Source of the DNA: Pontibacter korlensis
GTDB lineage: Bacteria > Bacteroidota > Bacteroidia > Cytophagales > Hymenobacteraceae
Direction: 5' to 3'
DNA length: 64,000 nucleotides
Assembly: GCF_000973725.1 (NCBI RefSeq)
Contig: NZ_CP009621.1
Coordinates: 1,431,501-1,495,500 of the forward strand
Within the stretch, counting starts at the first letter, position 1; each line of letters begins with the position of its first letter. Of this stretch, positions 34,244-42,496 are shown piece by piece. The translations under genes were made by a program, and so were the position numbers. Under the pieces are notes generated by a model. That model saw only the letters and a list, made by a program, of their open reading frames with translations. It was not told where the DNA came from and searched no databases.

Positions 34244-35043
34244 ACCTGAATCAAATAGCGAACAACCTAAATGTAATCTGCCGCCACGTCGGCGCTTTTA
34301 TCAAGCAGGAAGGAGAGAACTTTGATCGCTCCAAAATAGAGCAGAAAGGCTTCAACGACCTCGTATCGTATGTAGATAAGGAGGCAGAGCAGCAACTGGT
34401 AGAGGGGCTGCGTAAATTGTTGCCTGAGGCTGGCTTTATCACTGAAGAGGGCACTGCCACTACCAAGGGCGAACGCTTTAATTGGGTGATCGACCCGTTG
34501 GATGGGACTACCAACTTTACCCATGGCCTGCCTGTACATTGCGTTAGCGTTGGCTTGCTAGATGGAGATGAGGTAGTTGTAGGCACGGTATACGACCCTA
34601 ACAGGGATGAGTGCTTTTGGGCTTATAAAGACGGAGGTGCTTACTGCAACGACACTCCTATAAAAGTTTCTGATGCTCCGGCACTAAAAGACAGCCTTAT
34701 TGCCACAGGTTTTCCATATTATGACTTTGGCTTGACTCAGCAGTATCTGCAGGTACTAGGCTCATTCATGGCAAAGTCACATGGCATACGCCGCATGGGT
34801 TCTGCCGCTATTGACCTGGTGTATGTGGCTTGTGGCCGTTTTGAGGGATTTTTCGAGTATAACCTGAACCCATGGGATGTAGCCGGGGGCGCTATAATTG
34901 TGAAAGAGGCTGGCGGCAAACTCAGCAAATTTACCGAAGATGGTGACTATGTCTTTGGGAGAGAGATCATCGCGAGCAATAGAAATGTGCACTCCGAGAT
35001 GCAGCAAGTTGTAGCTGAATTCTGGAACCAAGCACAGTCTTAA
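34240..35043 (+). CDS. suhB: Inositol monophosphatase family protein
   Basis: A 267-residue Mg-dependent phosphatase of the IMPase fold. The metal and substrate motifs are complete: FITEEGT, VIDPLDGTTNFTHGLPVHCVS, and the C-terminal NPWDVAGGAIIVKEAGG. Substrates may be inositol phosphate or other sugar phosphates; SuhB-type RNA polymerase regulation cannot be inferred. The ATG overlaps the stop of the DUF4105 gene by 4 bases, so translation is coupled. Confidence 0.92.
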   Translation: MNLNQIANNLNVICRHVGAFIKQEGENFDRSKIEQKGFNDLVSYVDKEAEQQLVEGLRKLLPEAGFITEEGTATTKGERFNWVIDPLDGTTNFTHGLPVHCVSVGLLDGDEVVVGTVYDPNRDECFWAYKDGGAYCNDTPIKVSDAPALKDSLIATGFPYYDFGLTQQYLQVLGSFMAKSHGIRRMGSAAIDLVYVACGRFEGFFEYNLNPWDVAGGAIIVKEAGGKLSKFTEDGDYVFGREIIASNRNVHSEMQQVVAEFWNQAQS

Positions 35044-35074
35044 ACTTTTTATACCTTCTGTAGGTTTTTAAGTC

Positions 35075-35251
35075 ATGATACAGCAAATCATCATCCTATT
35101 AATATTTCTAGTAGCAGTGGCTTATATGTTACGCATGTTTTACCAGACTTTTTCGGCTAAAAGCGGCTGTGCTAAAAGCTGCGGCGCCTGCTCTACCATA
35201 GACTTCAAAAAGATACAGAAGGACCTGGAAAAGCAACAGGTAAAGGCATAG
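35075..35251 (+). CDS. FeoB-associated-type Cys-rich membrane peptide
   Basis: A 58-residue peptide: a single transmembrane helix (IIILLIFLVAVAYMLRMFY) followed by a Cys cluster GCAKSCGACS and a lysine-rich tail. The layout matches the small FeoB-associated Cys-rich membrane proteins (PF12669 type) that are common in Bacteroidota. The ATG is 32 bases after the inositol monophosphatase stop, so it may be the last gene of the rsmI run. No feoB is present in the window. Function unknown; metal binding by the four-residue-spaced cysteines is plausible. Confidence 0.75.
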   Translation: MIQQIIILLIFLVAVAYMLRMFYQTFSAKSGCAKSCGACSTIDFKKIQKDLEKQQVKA

Positions 35252-35341
35252 GCTACAACCATAATCTTTACCAGTTTTGTATCTAAACTTCGTTTTTCCG
35301 TATAGAATTATACTCTAATTCGAACATTAAAAACGAAAGTT

Positions 35342-35680
35342 ATGGAAGATAAAGTAGAATTAACCTCCTTGGTAGGAGCTTTGAACAAGCTTCATAAAGA
35401 TGGATACAAAGTTGATTTTAAGGTTACAGAAGAAGGCCGCCTGTCTACTATGGACGACAAGCAGACCTTTGGCCCAGATCAGGTACGTATAGTAGACTTT
35501 TATCGCTTTGAAGGTGAAAGTAATCCTGACGACATGGCCATTCTGTATGTACTGGAAACCTCTAGCGGGTTAAAAGGCACCATCTCCGACTCGTATGGAC
35601 CTTATGCTAACGAGACGATAGAGAACTTCATGAAACAGGTGGAAGACCTGGGAATGGACTTAGACAAAGGAAACAGATAA
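35342..35680 (+). CDS. Small conserved protein (often labelled phosphoribosylpyrophosphate synthetase in Bacteroidota)
   Basis: A 112-residue soluble protein with LNKLHKDGYKVDFKV, then VRIVDFYRFEGESNPDDMAI and LYVLETSSGLKGTISDSYG. I recognise this as a widespread Bacteroidota small protein that is commonly annotated as phosphoribosylpyrophosphate synthetase, but it is far too short and lacks the PRPP-binding motif of that enzyme, so the label is probably wrong. The function is unknown. It has its own terminator and stands 90 bases after the Cys-rich peptide gene. Confidence 0.75.
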   Translation: MEDKVELTSLVGALNKLHKDGYKVDFKVTEEGRLSTMDDKQTFGPDQVRIVDFYRFEGESNPDDMAILYVLETSSGLKGTISDSYGPYANETIENFMKQVEDLGMDLDKGNR

Positions 35681-35717
35681 CATAGAAAGGGCCGGTTTAA
35701 TACCGGCCCTTTCTATG
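35681..35717. terminator. Bidirectional terminator before mscS
   Basis: A 16-bp perfect stem (CATAGAAAGGGCCGGT and its complement) surrounds a 5-nt loop, between the convergent small-protein and MscS genes. Confidence 0.85.
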
Positions 35718-35739
35718 TATAGCATGTTAGGCTCTAACT

Positions 35740-36672
35740 TTATTGGCCCTCGCCGTTCAGACGTTGGCCTTTTTTTATGGATGCTGTAATGCTTTGCAGC
35801 TCCTCGCTCAGCTTTTCGCCACCCTTTATACCAAAATCCAATGTACGGATAGGGAATGGGATCAGGATATCGTTGGCATCGAAAGCTTTCTTAATGCGAA
35901 TAATTGCATCGCTTTTGGCAGATACAAAGTCAACCTGGCGACTATAACTTACCCAGAAGCGCGCCTTGAAGTTTATAGAGCTATCGCCAAAGGAGTCATA
36001 CATCACTTCAATGTCACGCGTCTTGATGCGGTTCTTTACATCCTGCAGCGCCTCAATTACTACCTGCTGTACATGCTCCAGGTCTTCTGCATAAGATATG
36101 CCCACCTCCAGGTCGATGCGGCGGGAGCCATTGATGGAGAAGTTTGTAAGCGGGTTCTCAAAAACCATCTTATTAGGTACCCTTACCAACTCTCCTGTTA
36201 CCTGCCGTATATCAATGGTGCGCAATGTGATCCGCTCAATATTGCCGAAGTAATCGTTGGTTTCAATCATATCGCCCACGCCAAACGGCTTCTGCACAGC
36301 AATAATAACTCCTGAAATGAAGTTGGCAGCAATGTCCTGAAACGCAAAACCTAAGGCCAAACCAATTATACCGACACCAGCAAGCAAGGAGATGACTACC
36401 CTGTCCAGGTTGAGCACGCTGAGCACAAAGAAAAAGCCAACCATCAGCATACCGATGTGCAGTATGGTCAGGATAAGGTTGTTTATAGCCGCGCTATGGG
36501 AGAATTTACCCATAAACTTGCCTAACCAGTCTCTTATTATCTTGGCAACATAAACCGTAATGATCAGCAAGATCAAGGCTACAAAAATATTCGGGAGCAT
36601 CAGCACAATCTGCTCCCCCCAGACCTCCAGCTTACTCCACAGCAGCTCCACTGCGTCGTTTACATCTTTCAT
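35740..36672 (-). CDS. MscS-type small-conductance mechanosensitive channel
   Basis: A 310-residue inner-membrane channel that would open under membrane tension and release osmolytes. Three N-terminal hydrophobic segments (IFVALILLIITVYVAKIIR, LILTILHIGMLMVGFFFVLSV, VVISLLAGVGIIGLALGFAF) are followed by the beta domain GVGDMIETNDYFGNIERITL and a cytoplasmic alpha/beta domain. The pore-lining helix has the Gly/Ala pattern of MscS. The ORF opens at a TTG four codons upstream; the ATG at 36672 is chosen. Confidence 0.93.
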   Translation of the reverse strand: MKDVNDAVELLWSKLEVWGEQIVLMLPNIFVALILLIITVYVAKIIRDWLGKFMGKFSHSAAINNLILTILHIGMLMVGFFFVLSVLNLDRVVISLLAGVGIIGLALGFAFQDIAANFISGVIIAVQKPFGVGDMIETNDYFGNIERITLRTIDIRQVTGELVRVPNKMVFENPLTNFSINGSRRIDLEVGISYAEDLEHVQQVVIEALQDVKNRIKTRDIEVMYDSFGDSSINFKARFWVSYSRQVDFVSAKSDAIIRIKKAFDANDILIPFPIRTLDFGIKGGEKLSEELQSITASIKKGQRLNGEGQ

Positions 36673-36711
36673 ATAAATATTCAATGTTGATTATCTCTTA
36701 AGTGACGTTAG

Positions 36712-37734
36712 TTAGGCCCACACTTTTGTGCCCTCAGTACAGTTGCGGCACATCTCAATTTCACTACGTGATCGCAGCAGCTTTTGCCGAAAAGAGCGGT
36801 ACTTGTCGCCCCTCCACACCTGAGAAAAATTTTGCTGCTGAAGGTCTCCCTGCCGGTATTCGGCATCCTTGTCGAAACAGCAGGGTACTACCAGTCCATC
36901 CCAAGTTATGACGCAGGAGTGCCACATCTTCCAGCAGTGGTTCAGCAGCTTATTTTTGATACTATAGCTGCCATCGCCGTTATTGCGGTATCTGGAGTAA
37001 TAGTCTATGGAAGGAATAAGCGGGGAACCTTGTGCGTAGTCATAGATTTGGGCTGTTTTAAACACTACCTCATCTACGCCCAGCTCCTTTGCCAGCTCTT
37101 TTACGTCATCTAGCTGATGCTCGTTAGGCCGGACCACCAGGTACTGGAACATGATGTGCGGTGTTTTAGACTTCAGCGCCTTCTTCCACTTTACCACATT
37201 TCGCGTTCCCTCCAGCACCTTCTCTAGTTTACCACCTACCCTATAAGCCGAATAGGTTTCCTGCGTAGTACCATCTATAGACACAATTAGCCGATCCAGC
37301 CCCGATTCTACCGTTTTACGAGCGGTGGCATCGTCCAGAAAGTGAGCGTTGGTGGAGGTAGCAGTATAAATTCCCCGGTCAGAGGCATACTTTACCAGCT
37401 CCAGAAAACTCTTGTGCAGGTATGGCTCGCCCTGGAAGTAGAAGATTAGGTACATCAGGCGGCGATGCAGCTGGTCTATTGTGCTTTTAAAAAGCTCATC
37501 TTGCAGCATCCCGGTGGGGCGGGAAAAGGAGCGGAGCCCGCTTGGGCATTCAGGGCAACGCAAGTTGCAGGAGGTGGTGGGCTCTAATGAAATGCTGAGC
37601 GGATAGCCCCAATGCCTGGCTTTGCCTGTTACTTTGGAGTACAAATAGCTGCCAACAACCTGCAGCGCATTCAGCGCACGGAGTGGCGTAAGCTTTGATA
37701 AAAAGTTTAATCCGTCGGTTAGTTGTAAGGCCAT
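36712..37734 (-). CDS. Radical SAM protein with SPASM domain
   Basis: A 340-residue iron-sulfur enzyme from the chosen start. The SAM cluster motif is CNLRCPEC (Cys-x3-Cys-x2-Cys) preceded by ISLEPTTS; a C-terminal SPASM region carries CWKMWHSCVITWDGLVVPCC and CRNC, which would bind auxiliary clusters. Substrates of such proteins include peptides and sugars; none is suggested here. The ORF is open to a GTG at 37800, but that GTG lies inside the terminator of the preceding gene. The ATG at 37734 (MALQLTDGLNFLSKLTP) is therefore the better start. Confidence 0.9.
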   Translation of the reverse strand: MALQLTDGLNFLSKLTPLRALNALQVVGSYLYSKVTGKARHWGYPLSISLEPTTSCNLRCPECPSGLRSFSRPTGMLQDELFKSTIDQLHRRLMYLIFYFQGEPYLHKSFLELVKYASDRGIYTATSTNAHFLDDATARKTVESGLDRLIVSIDGTTQETYSAYRVGGKLEKVLEGTRNVVKWKKALKSKTPHIMFQYLVVRPNEHQLDDVKELAKELGVDEVVFKTAQIYDYAQGSPLIPSIDYYSRYRNNGDGSYSIKNKLLNHCWKMWHSCVITWDGLVVPCCFDKDAEYRQGDLQQQNFSQVWRGDKYRSFRQKLLRSRSEIEMCRNCTEGTKVWA

Positions 37735-37786
37735 AAAAGCGCAGGTGCTACGGCAGTAGCTAGCATAGCCATCTGCCAAAAATAAA

Positions 37787-37809
37787 GGGGCAGCCACCAC
37801 GGCTACCCC
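37787..37809 (-). terminator. Terminator of the baeRF-type gene, overlapping a false start of the radical SAM ORF
   Basis: GGGGCAGCC pairs with GGCTACCCC with one mismatch around a 5-nt loop; on the minus strand it is followed by TTTATTTTT. It lies between the baeRF-type gene and the radical SAM gene. Confidence 0.7.
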
Positions 37810-37851
37810 CTAAATTATACTTTCTATAGCTAACAGCCAAACAGCTCCATA

Positions 37852-39048
37852 CTAGTACCTGAAAAGTGCCTTCACGCTAGAGGCACCATCAGCACTCTCT
37901 GTCAATCCGTTGTAGCTGTTCACATAAACCTTACCACCTTGCGCAATTGTTTTAGTAGCAGCCAGGTTTATTAGGTCATCATCGCCACGCTGGTATTCGT
38001 TATGCACTTCTGCTACAGCGCTCTTTGCATTGTAGGTACCCCAAACAGGGTCGCTTGGTGTGATAAACAGCGTATCTATCCGGCCATGCACTGCCTCTGC
38101 TGCCACCGTAGCAATATCTTCTGAGGTTACGCCTGTACCAGCCACATTCTGGTAACGTGTCAGCGAATCATTGTGGCTCTGCTGCATCAGCGGCTTAATG
38201 ATCTCCAGTGCCTTTTCGTGAATGTTCTTGACGTTGATCAGGTCTGCGTTCTCATCCACAGGAACGTTCTCCGGAACTATATTTTTATACTTGCTTGTCT
38301 TGCGGAACAGAGAGCAGTAATGATCAATACCAGCAAGTACCAGTGGCTCATTTGCATCATGCAGGATGGTCTGTAAGCCTGTATCTACTGCGTTCATGAA
38401 TTCGCGTACACGGTCGTGTTGCTGGTCGCCCTGAGAGAAGCCTCTTGGGTTACCCAGTATGTTTGTACCGTTTACAGTAGTTCTGCTGGTATTAAAATCC
38501 TGGTCTTTGCCTTTTACATCAAATTTTAAGGCCTCGTTCATGGTTTCTGGCACAAACGAGCTGATGTCGATCTGTCTAACCTTTTCGATGGTAGCTTCAT
38601 AGAAACCGATCTTCTCGCGGTACAGGCACAGGATAAAGAAACGGCCATTCTGGCTCAAAATAGGTAGTATCGGCGTCAGATAGAACTGATCCAGCACATA
38701 TACTACCTCAGGTACTGAAATAGGAAGAGTATAGTATGTTGAGAACCCTTTGGTAATAAACACGGCCAGTCCCTCTCCCTGATGGCGCCAGAAGTTGTTA
38801 TCATCCAGTAGTTCCTCAGCAGGCTTCAGGTATTCATCTATCTCCGCCTCTGGCACATCATGCTTGGCCAGTAAGATGCGGGCTTCTTTTATTTTATTTT
38901 TAAAGAGGATATGGTCCTGACCATTGAGGGTTTCGTGACCAGCACGGTGTGTAGGTATGTAGAGAGAAATACACAAGGCGTTTTGTGTATTGTTCTGCAC
39001 ATTCAGCAGCTTCTCAATGTCATTCTTATTGATTAATGCCATATTCAT
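37852..39048 (-). CDS. Bacterial archaeo-eukaryotic release factor-like (baeRF) protein
   Basis: A 398-residue cytoplasmic protein. The N-terminus ALCISLYIPTHRAGHETLNG followed by LFKNKIKEARILLAKHDV matches the baeRF family 3-like pattern (SIYxPTHRAGxExxQ...FKNLLKEAE). The central and C-terminal thirds resemble the middle and C domains of eRF1-like proteins, including a late VHGRIDTLFITPSDPVWG stretch. These proteins are thought to act on stalled or modified ribosomes, but the role is unproven. The residues that would form a GGQ-like loop are not clearly recognisable. It is single, with its own terminator. Confidence 0.8.
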   Translation of the reverse strand: MNMALINKNDIEKLLNVQNNTQNALCISLYIPTHRAGHETLNGQDHILFKNKIKEARILLAKHDVPEAEIDEYLKPAEELLDDNNFWRHQGEGLAVFITKGFSTYYTLPISVPEVVYVLDQFYLTPILPILSQNGRFFILCLYREKIGFYEATIEKVRQIDISSFVPETMNEALKFDVKGKDQDFNTSRTTVNGTNILGNPRGFSQGDQQHDRVREFMNAVDTGLQTILHDANEPLVLAGIDHYCSLFRKTSKYKNIVPENVPVDENADLINVKNIHEKALEIIKPLMQQSHNDSLTRYQNVAGTGVTSEDIATVAAEAVHGRIDTLFITPSDPVWGTYNAKSAVAEVHNEYQRGDDDLINLAATKTIAQGGKVYVNSYNGLTESADGASSVKALFRY

Positions 39049-39204
39049 TAGGGGTTAAAAAGTAGAGTATCAATTACTTTAAATCGCTTTAAAAACACCT
39101 CTACAGCATGCAGCGGTGTAGGATTAAAGTACGCAGCAAAACAAACAACGGTTATTCAGACTCTACACTTCGCGACAGGGAGCCCTCAGGCATAGGCACA
39201 AAAA

Positions 39205-39230
39205 GCCCGGCACTACGTGTAGTGCCGGGC
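39205..39230 (-). terminator. Terminator of the TlpA-like gene (26-bp perfect palindrome)
   Basis: GCCCGGCACTAC pairs exactly with GTAGTGCCGGGC around GT; on the minus strand a TTTTT run follows. Confidence 0.85.
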
Positions 39231-39253
39231 GGAATGTAAACTGTGAACGATAA

Positions 39254-40669
39254 CTATTTAAGAGACGCCTGCCGCACATTCAGGTGCTGCAGTATGTCAT
39301 TGAAGGCCTCGTGGTCGCTGGGGCGGCGTGCCTTTACCGACAGAAAACGGCCTTCTTCGTCTAACAGATAATAGGCAGGTACATCTTTCAGGCCATATGG
39401 CTTTATCTGCTCAGCTTCTAAGCCGTCAGCAAACAAGTGCACACCTTGCAGCTCTTTTCCCTGCACCATTTTACGCCACTGCGCCTCATCGCTACCGACT
39501 GCCACATTCAGAAACACAACCTTACGGCCTTTTAGCTTACTGATGAGCTGCTGCAGGTTTGGCTGTTCCACTGTGCATAAGCCACAATCGGTACTCCAGA
39601 AATTGAGGTACACCAACTGCCCCTGAAAGTCGCTCAGCGAAATGGAGTCGCCGCTTACGCTCTTCAGGGTAAAGTCTGGAGCTATGCTACCTGCTGTAAG
39701 TGCTTTGTTAGCTTCCTGCAGCCTGGCCAGGTAAGCATTCAGGGCTACATCCGTATTTTTAGGTGTAAAATCCCTCAGCATTTGCTCTGTATACTTTAAG
39801 TGCCCCTGCTGAATGGAGCGCTTTAGCACCTGAGCCTGCGCCAGAATTTGCGCCTGCCCTTGCAGCTTGCGGCCTGCAGCATCATAGCGGGCTTTGTAAT
39901 ACTCCGGCTGTTCTTTTCCGTACCCTGCTTCATTAGCAAGGTAGGCTGTATAAAGCCTCAAAAAGCTTACAAACGAAGGACTAATCAGGTTAGCTGGCCG
40001 CTGCATATCTAGCTTACTGAGATAAGTATAGAAGGCAGGTGATGGCTTTTTAAGCGCCACCTGCAGTATCTGCTGCCGCAGCGTGTGGTAGCTTAACTTA
40101 TCTTTGGCGTAGCTAAACTCTATTTCGGCAAGCATGAAGGCTTTGAATGTTTCTGATAAAGGATTTTTAGCTGCATACTTTTCCAGGCTCTTCACCTGGT
40201 CGTTGCGGCGGTAATCCAGAAACTCTGTAAATTCCTCTTCCTCGAACTTGATGTTATCGGGTAATACCTGGTAATCTTCCTCTTCATCAAACCGGGAAGT
40301 ATAGGCCGCCAGATAAGAATTTTCGTTGGCGCCTTTACCTGTATACTTCAGCGTTTTCAGGAACTTTCCGCCATTAAAGCTCAGGTTAAGCTCGTATCCT
40401 GGCTCCAGGTACACCTGCACCACTTCGTCGTCATGCTGCAACTCTGCCACCATAGCTTCTTTTACTGGTACTTCCACTCTGAAACTGTTGCCATCAAGCT
40501 CAGCCTCCGTTTTGGCTTCTTCCGGGATGAGCGGGTTTGGATAAGCTATCAGCTCTACATAATCAGAAAGGGGGTTGGTAATTTTGCCACTGATAATAGC
40601 TTTGTCTTGAGCTGATAGCTGGTTTGCTACTAGCAAGAGCAAAAGGGGCAGCAAGGTGATTATCCTCAT
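39254..40669 (-). CDS. TlpA-like thiol:disulfide oxidoreductase with DUF4369-like N-terminal region
   Basis: A 471-residue secreted protein. The signal peptide MRIITLLPLLLLLVANQLSAQ is followed by a beta-rich DUF4369-type domain (IISGKITNPLSDYVELIAY), a helical middle, and a C-terminal thioredoxin fold from about 330 with GSIAPDFTLKSVSGDSISLS and active site DCGLC near 362-365. Such proteins reduce or oxidise disulfides in the periplasm. The ORF is open to a GTG at 40738, but the ATG at 40669 directly precedes the signal peptide and is chosen. Confidence 0.9.
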   Translation of the reverse strand: MRIITLLPLLLLLVANQLSAQDKAIISGKITNPLSDYVELIAYPNPLIPEEAKTEAELDGNSFRVEVPVKEAMVAELQHDDEVVQVYLEPGYELNLSFNGGKFLKTLKYTGKGANENSYLAAYTSRFDEEEDYQVLPDNIKFEEEEFTEFLDYRRNDQVKSLEKYAAKNPLSETFKAFMLAEIEFSYAKDKLSYHTLRQQILQVALKKPSPAFYTYLSKLDMQRPANLISPSFVSFLRLYTAYLANEAGYGKEQPEYYKARYDAAGRKLQGQAQILAQAQVLKRSIQQGHLKYTEQMLRDFTPKNTDVALNAYLARLQEANKALTAGSIAPDFTLKSVSGDSISLSDFQGQLVYLNFWSTDCGLCTVEQPNLQQLISKLKGRKVVFLNVAVGSDEAQWRKMVQGKELQGVHLFADGLEAEQIKPYGLKDVPAYYLLDEEGRFLSVKARRPSDHEAFNDILQHLNVRQASLK

Positions 40670-40767
40670 CGTAGGGGTATATTCTGGTTCTTTGGCCAAA
40701 GAGATTCTTTTCAAGAGCCGCCACACCTGAGGAGGCACAGCAGCAAAATCAATAAGCCCCTGAACAA

Positions 40768-40799
40768 CAATGCCCTGGAAGATGATTCCAAGGCATTGT
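40768..40799 (-). terminator. Terminator of radA
   Basis: CAATGCC-TGGAA pairs with TTCCA-GGCATTG around a GATGA loop, with one unpaired base in each arm. It is downstream of radA on the minus strand. The T-tract on that strand is weak. Confidence 0.5.
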
Positions 40800-40856
40800 C
40801 ATTTTTACCATATTACCAGAATAAACAAAAGCAACCTGTGCTAAGCACAAACTTCT

Positions 40857-42236
40857 CTACCCAAACAGGCTACTGAATACTTCTTCTAAGCGACCATAAG
40901 CATGTATGTTGATGGAGAACTTACTTAGGTCTACACCCTTCTTATTATACTTAGAGATGTAAATGTCAGTAAAGCCTAACTTCTCTGCTTCGGTGATGCG
41001 GTTTTCTACCCTGTTTACGGCGCGTACTTCACCTCCCAAGCCTACCTCGGCAGCAAAGCAGGAGGTATTCGGAATAGACATATCCTCGAAAGAAGACAGG
41101 ATGGAGGCGCAAACAGCCAGATCCAGGGCAGGATCTTCTACCTTCAGACCGCCGGCAATGTTCAGGAACACGTCTTGGGTACCTAAGCGATAGCCGCCTC
41201 GCTTCTCCAGCACCGCCAACAGCATGTTCAATCGCTTAGCATCAAAGCCAGTGCTGGTGCGCTGTGGTGTACCATAGGTAGCAGGGCTTACCAGGCTCTG
41301 CACCTCAATTAACAGTGGGCGGTTGCCTTCCAGGGTAGCACCTATCGAGATACCGCTAAAAGCATCCTCGCGCTGCGAAATCAGGATTTCTGATGGATTA
41401 CTCACCTCGCGCAGGCCAGAACCCATCATCTCATAGATTCCCAGTTCAGATGTAGAGCCAAAGCGGTTTTTAGTGGTGCGCAAGATGCGGTAGGTCATGT
41501 GGCGATCACCTTCAAACTGCAGCACTGTGTCTACCATGTGCTCTAGTATTTTAGGGCCAGCCAAGTTCCCTTCTTTGGTGATGTGGCCGATCAGGAACAC
41601 CGGCGTACCACTCTCTTTAGCGAACTTAAGCAGCTCAGCCGTACACTCGCGCACCTGACTCACGCTGCCCGCGCCTGCCTCGATAAAAGAGGAGTGGAGC
41701 GTCTGAATAGAGTCTATGATAAGCACTTGTGGGCGCACAAGCTCTATTTGTTTGAATATGTTCTGAGTGCCGGTTTCTGTAAGTATAAAGCAGTCGGAGG
41801 TTTGCGCCATCAGGCGCTCGGCACGCATTTTTATTTGCTGTTCACTCTCCTCGCCGCTTACATATAGCACCTTCAGGCCACGCAGGCTCAAGGCAATCTG
41901 CAGCATCAGCGTACTTTTACCGATACCCGGCTCACCACCTATCAATACCATAGAACCCGGCACAATGCCACCTCCCAACACACGATTCAGTTCCTGGTCT
42001 TGCGTAATGATGCGTTGCTGCTCCTGATACCTGATATCGGCAATAGGCTTGGGCTTATTAGCTACTTGTGCTGTGCTGCTGCCTACTTTCCAGGCTGTGG
42101 TAGGAGTAACCTCCTCGCGCTGCACTACCTCCTCAACATAAGTATTCCACTCGCCGCATGCCGGGCATTTGCCTATCCATTTGGCAGATTGGGCCCCGCA
42201 ATTCTGGCAGAAGTATGATGTCTTTATTTTAGCCAT
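40857..42236 (-). CDS. radA: DNA repair protein RadA (Sms)
   Basis: RadA is a RecA-like ATPase that drives branch migration in homologous recombination. The 459-residue protein shows the Cys4 zinc finger (CQNCGAQSAKWIGKCPACGEW positions Cys10, Cys13, Cys24, Cys27), Walker A GGEPGIGKST at 100-109, the RadA-specific KNRFGS near 263, and the C-terminal Lon-protease-like domain (IAGGLKVEDPALDLAVCASI). Length and order are normal. It is single, with a hairpin downstream. Confidence 0.97.
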   Translation of the reverse strand: MAKIKTSYFCQNCGAQSAKWIGKCPACGEWNTYVEEVVQREEVTPTTAWKVGSSTAQVANKPKPIADIRYQEQQRIITQDQELNRVLGGGIVPGSMVLIGGEPGIGKSTLMLQIALSLRGLKVLYVSGEESEQQIKMRAERLMAQTSDCFILTETGTQNIFKQIELVRPQVLIIDSIQTLHSSFIEAGAGSVSQVRECTAELLKFAKESGTPVFLIGHITKEGNLAGPKILEHMVDTVLQFEGDRHMTYRILRTTKNRFGSTSELGIYEMMGSGLREVSNPSEILISQREDAFSGISIGATLEGNRPLLIEVQSLVSPATYGTPQRTSTGFDAKRLNMLLAVLEKRGGYRLGTQDVFLNIAGGLKVEDPALDLAVCASILSSFEDMSIPNTSCFAAEVGLGGEVRAVNRVENRITEAEKLGFTDIYISKYNKKGVDLSKFSINIHAYGRLEEVFSSLFG

Positions 42237-42496
42237 TAAATGTTGTTATTCAATACTTATTGTGCGTTTTCAGCTGGTATACCCCAGCTAATTAAAACAA
42301 AAATCAGCAGCAGAAGGGTCAGTTTTTGCCAACTTTATAGTGCTTTATGCGACCTATAGTTCTAGCTAAAGCAATCTGATGAATAGCTTGCTTTTTCAGT
42401 GACTAGAGTAATATACTTGGACATAACGCAGGTATATAAATTATCTAGCCTACTGAGCAATGGTACCAGAAAAGCGGCAATTCAGGAGAACTAACT

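Noticed and set aside
35342..35680. Phosphoribosylpyrophosphate synthetase as the true function
   Set aside because: The protein has 112 residues and lacks the PRPP-binding motif; the label appears to be an inherited misannotation.
37735..37800. GTG start of the radical SAM ORF
   Set aside because: It lies inside the terminator hairpin of the preceding gene, and the ATG at 37734 better matches the family N-terminus.
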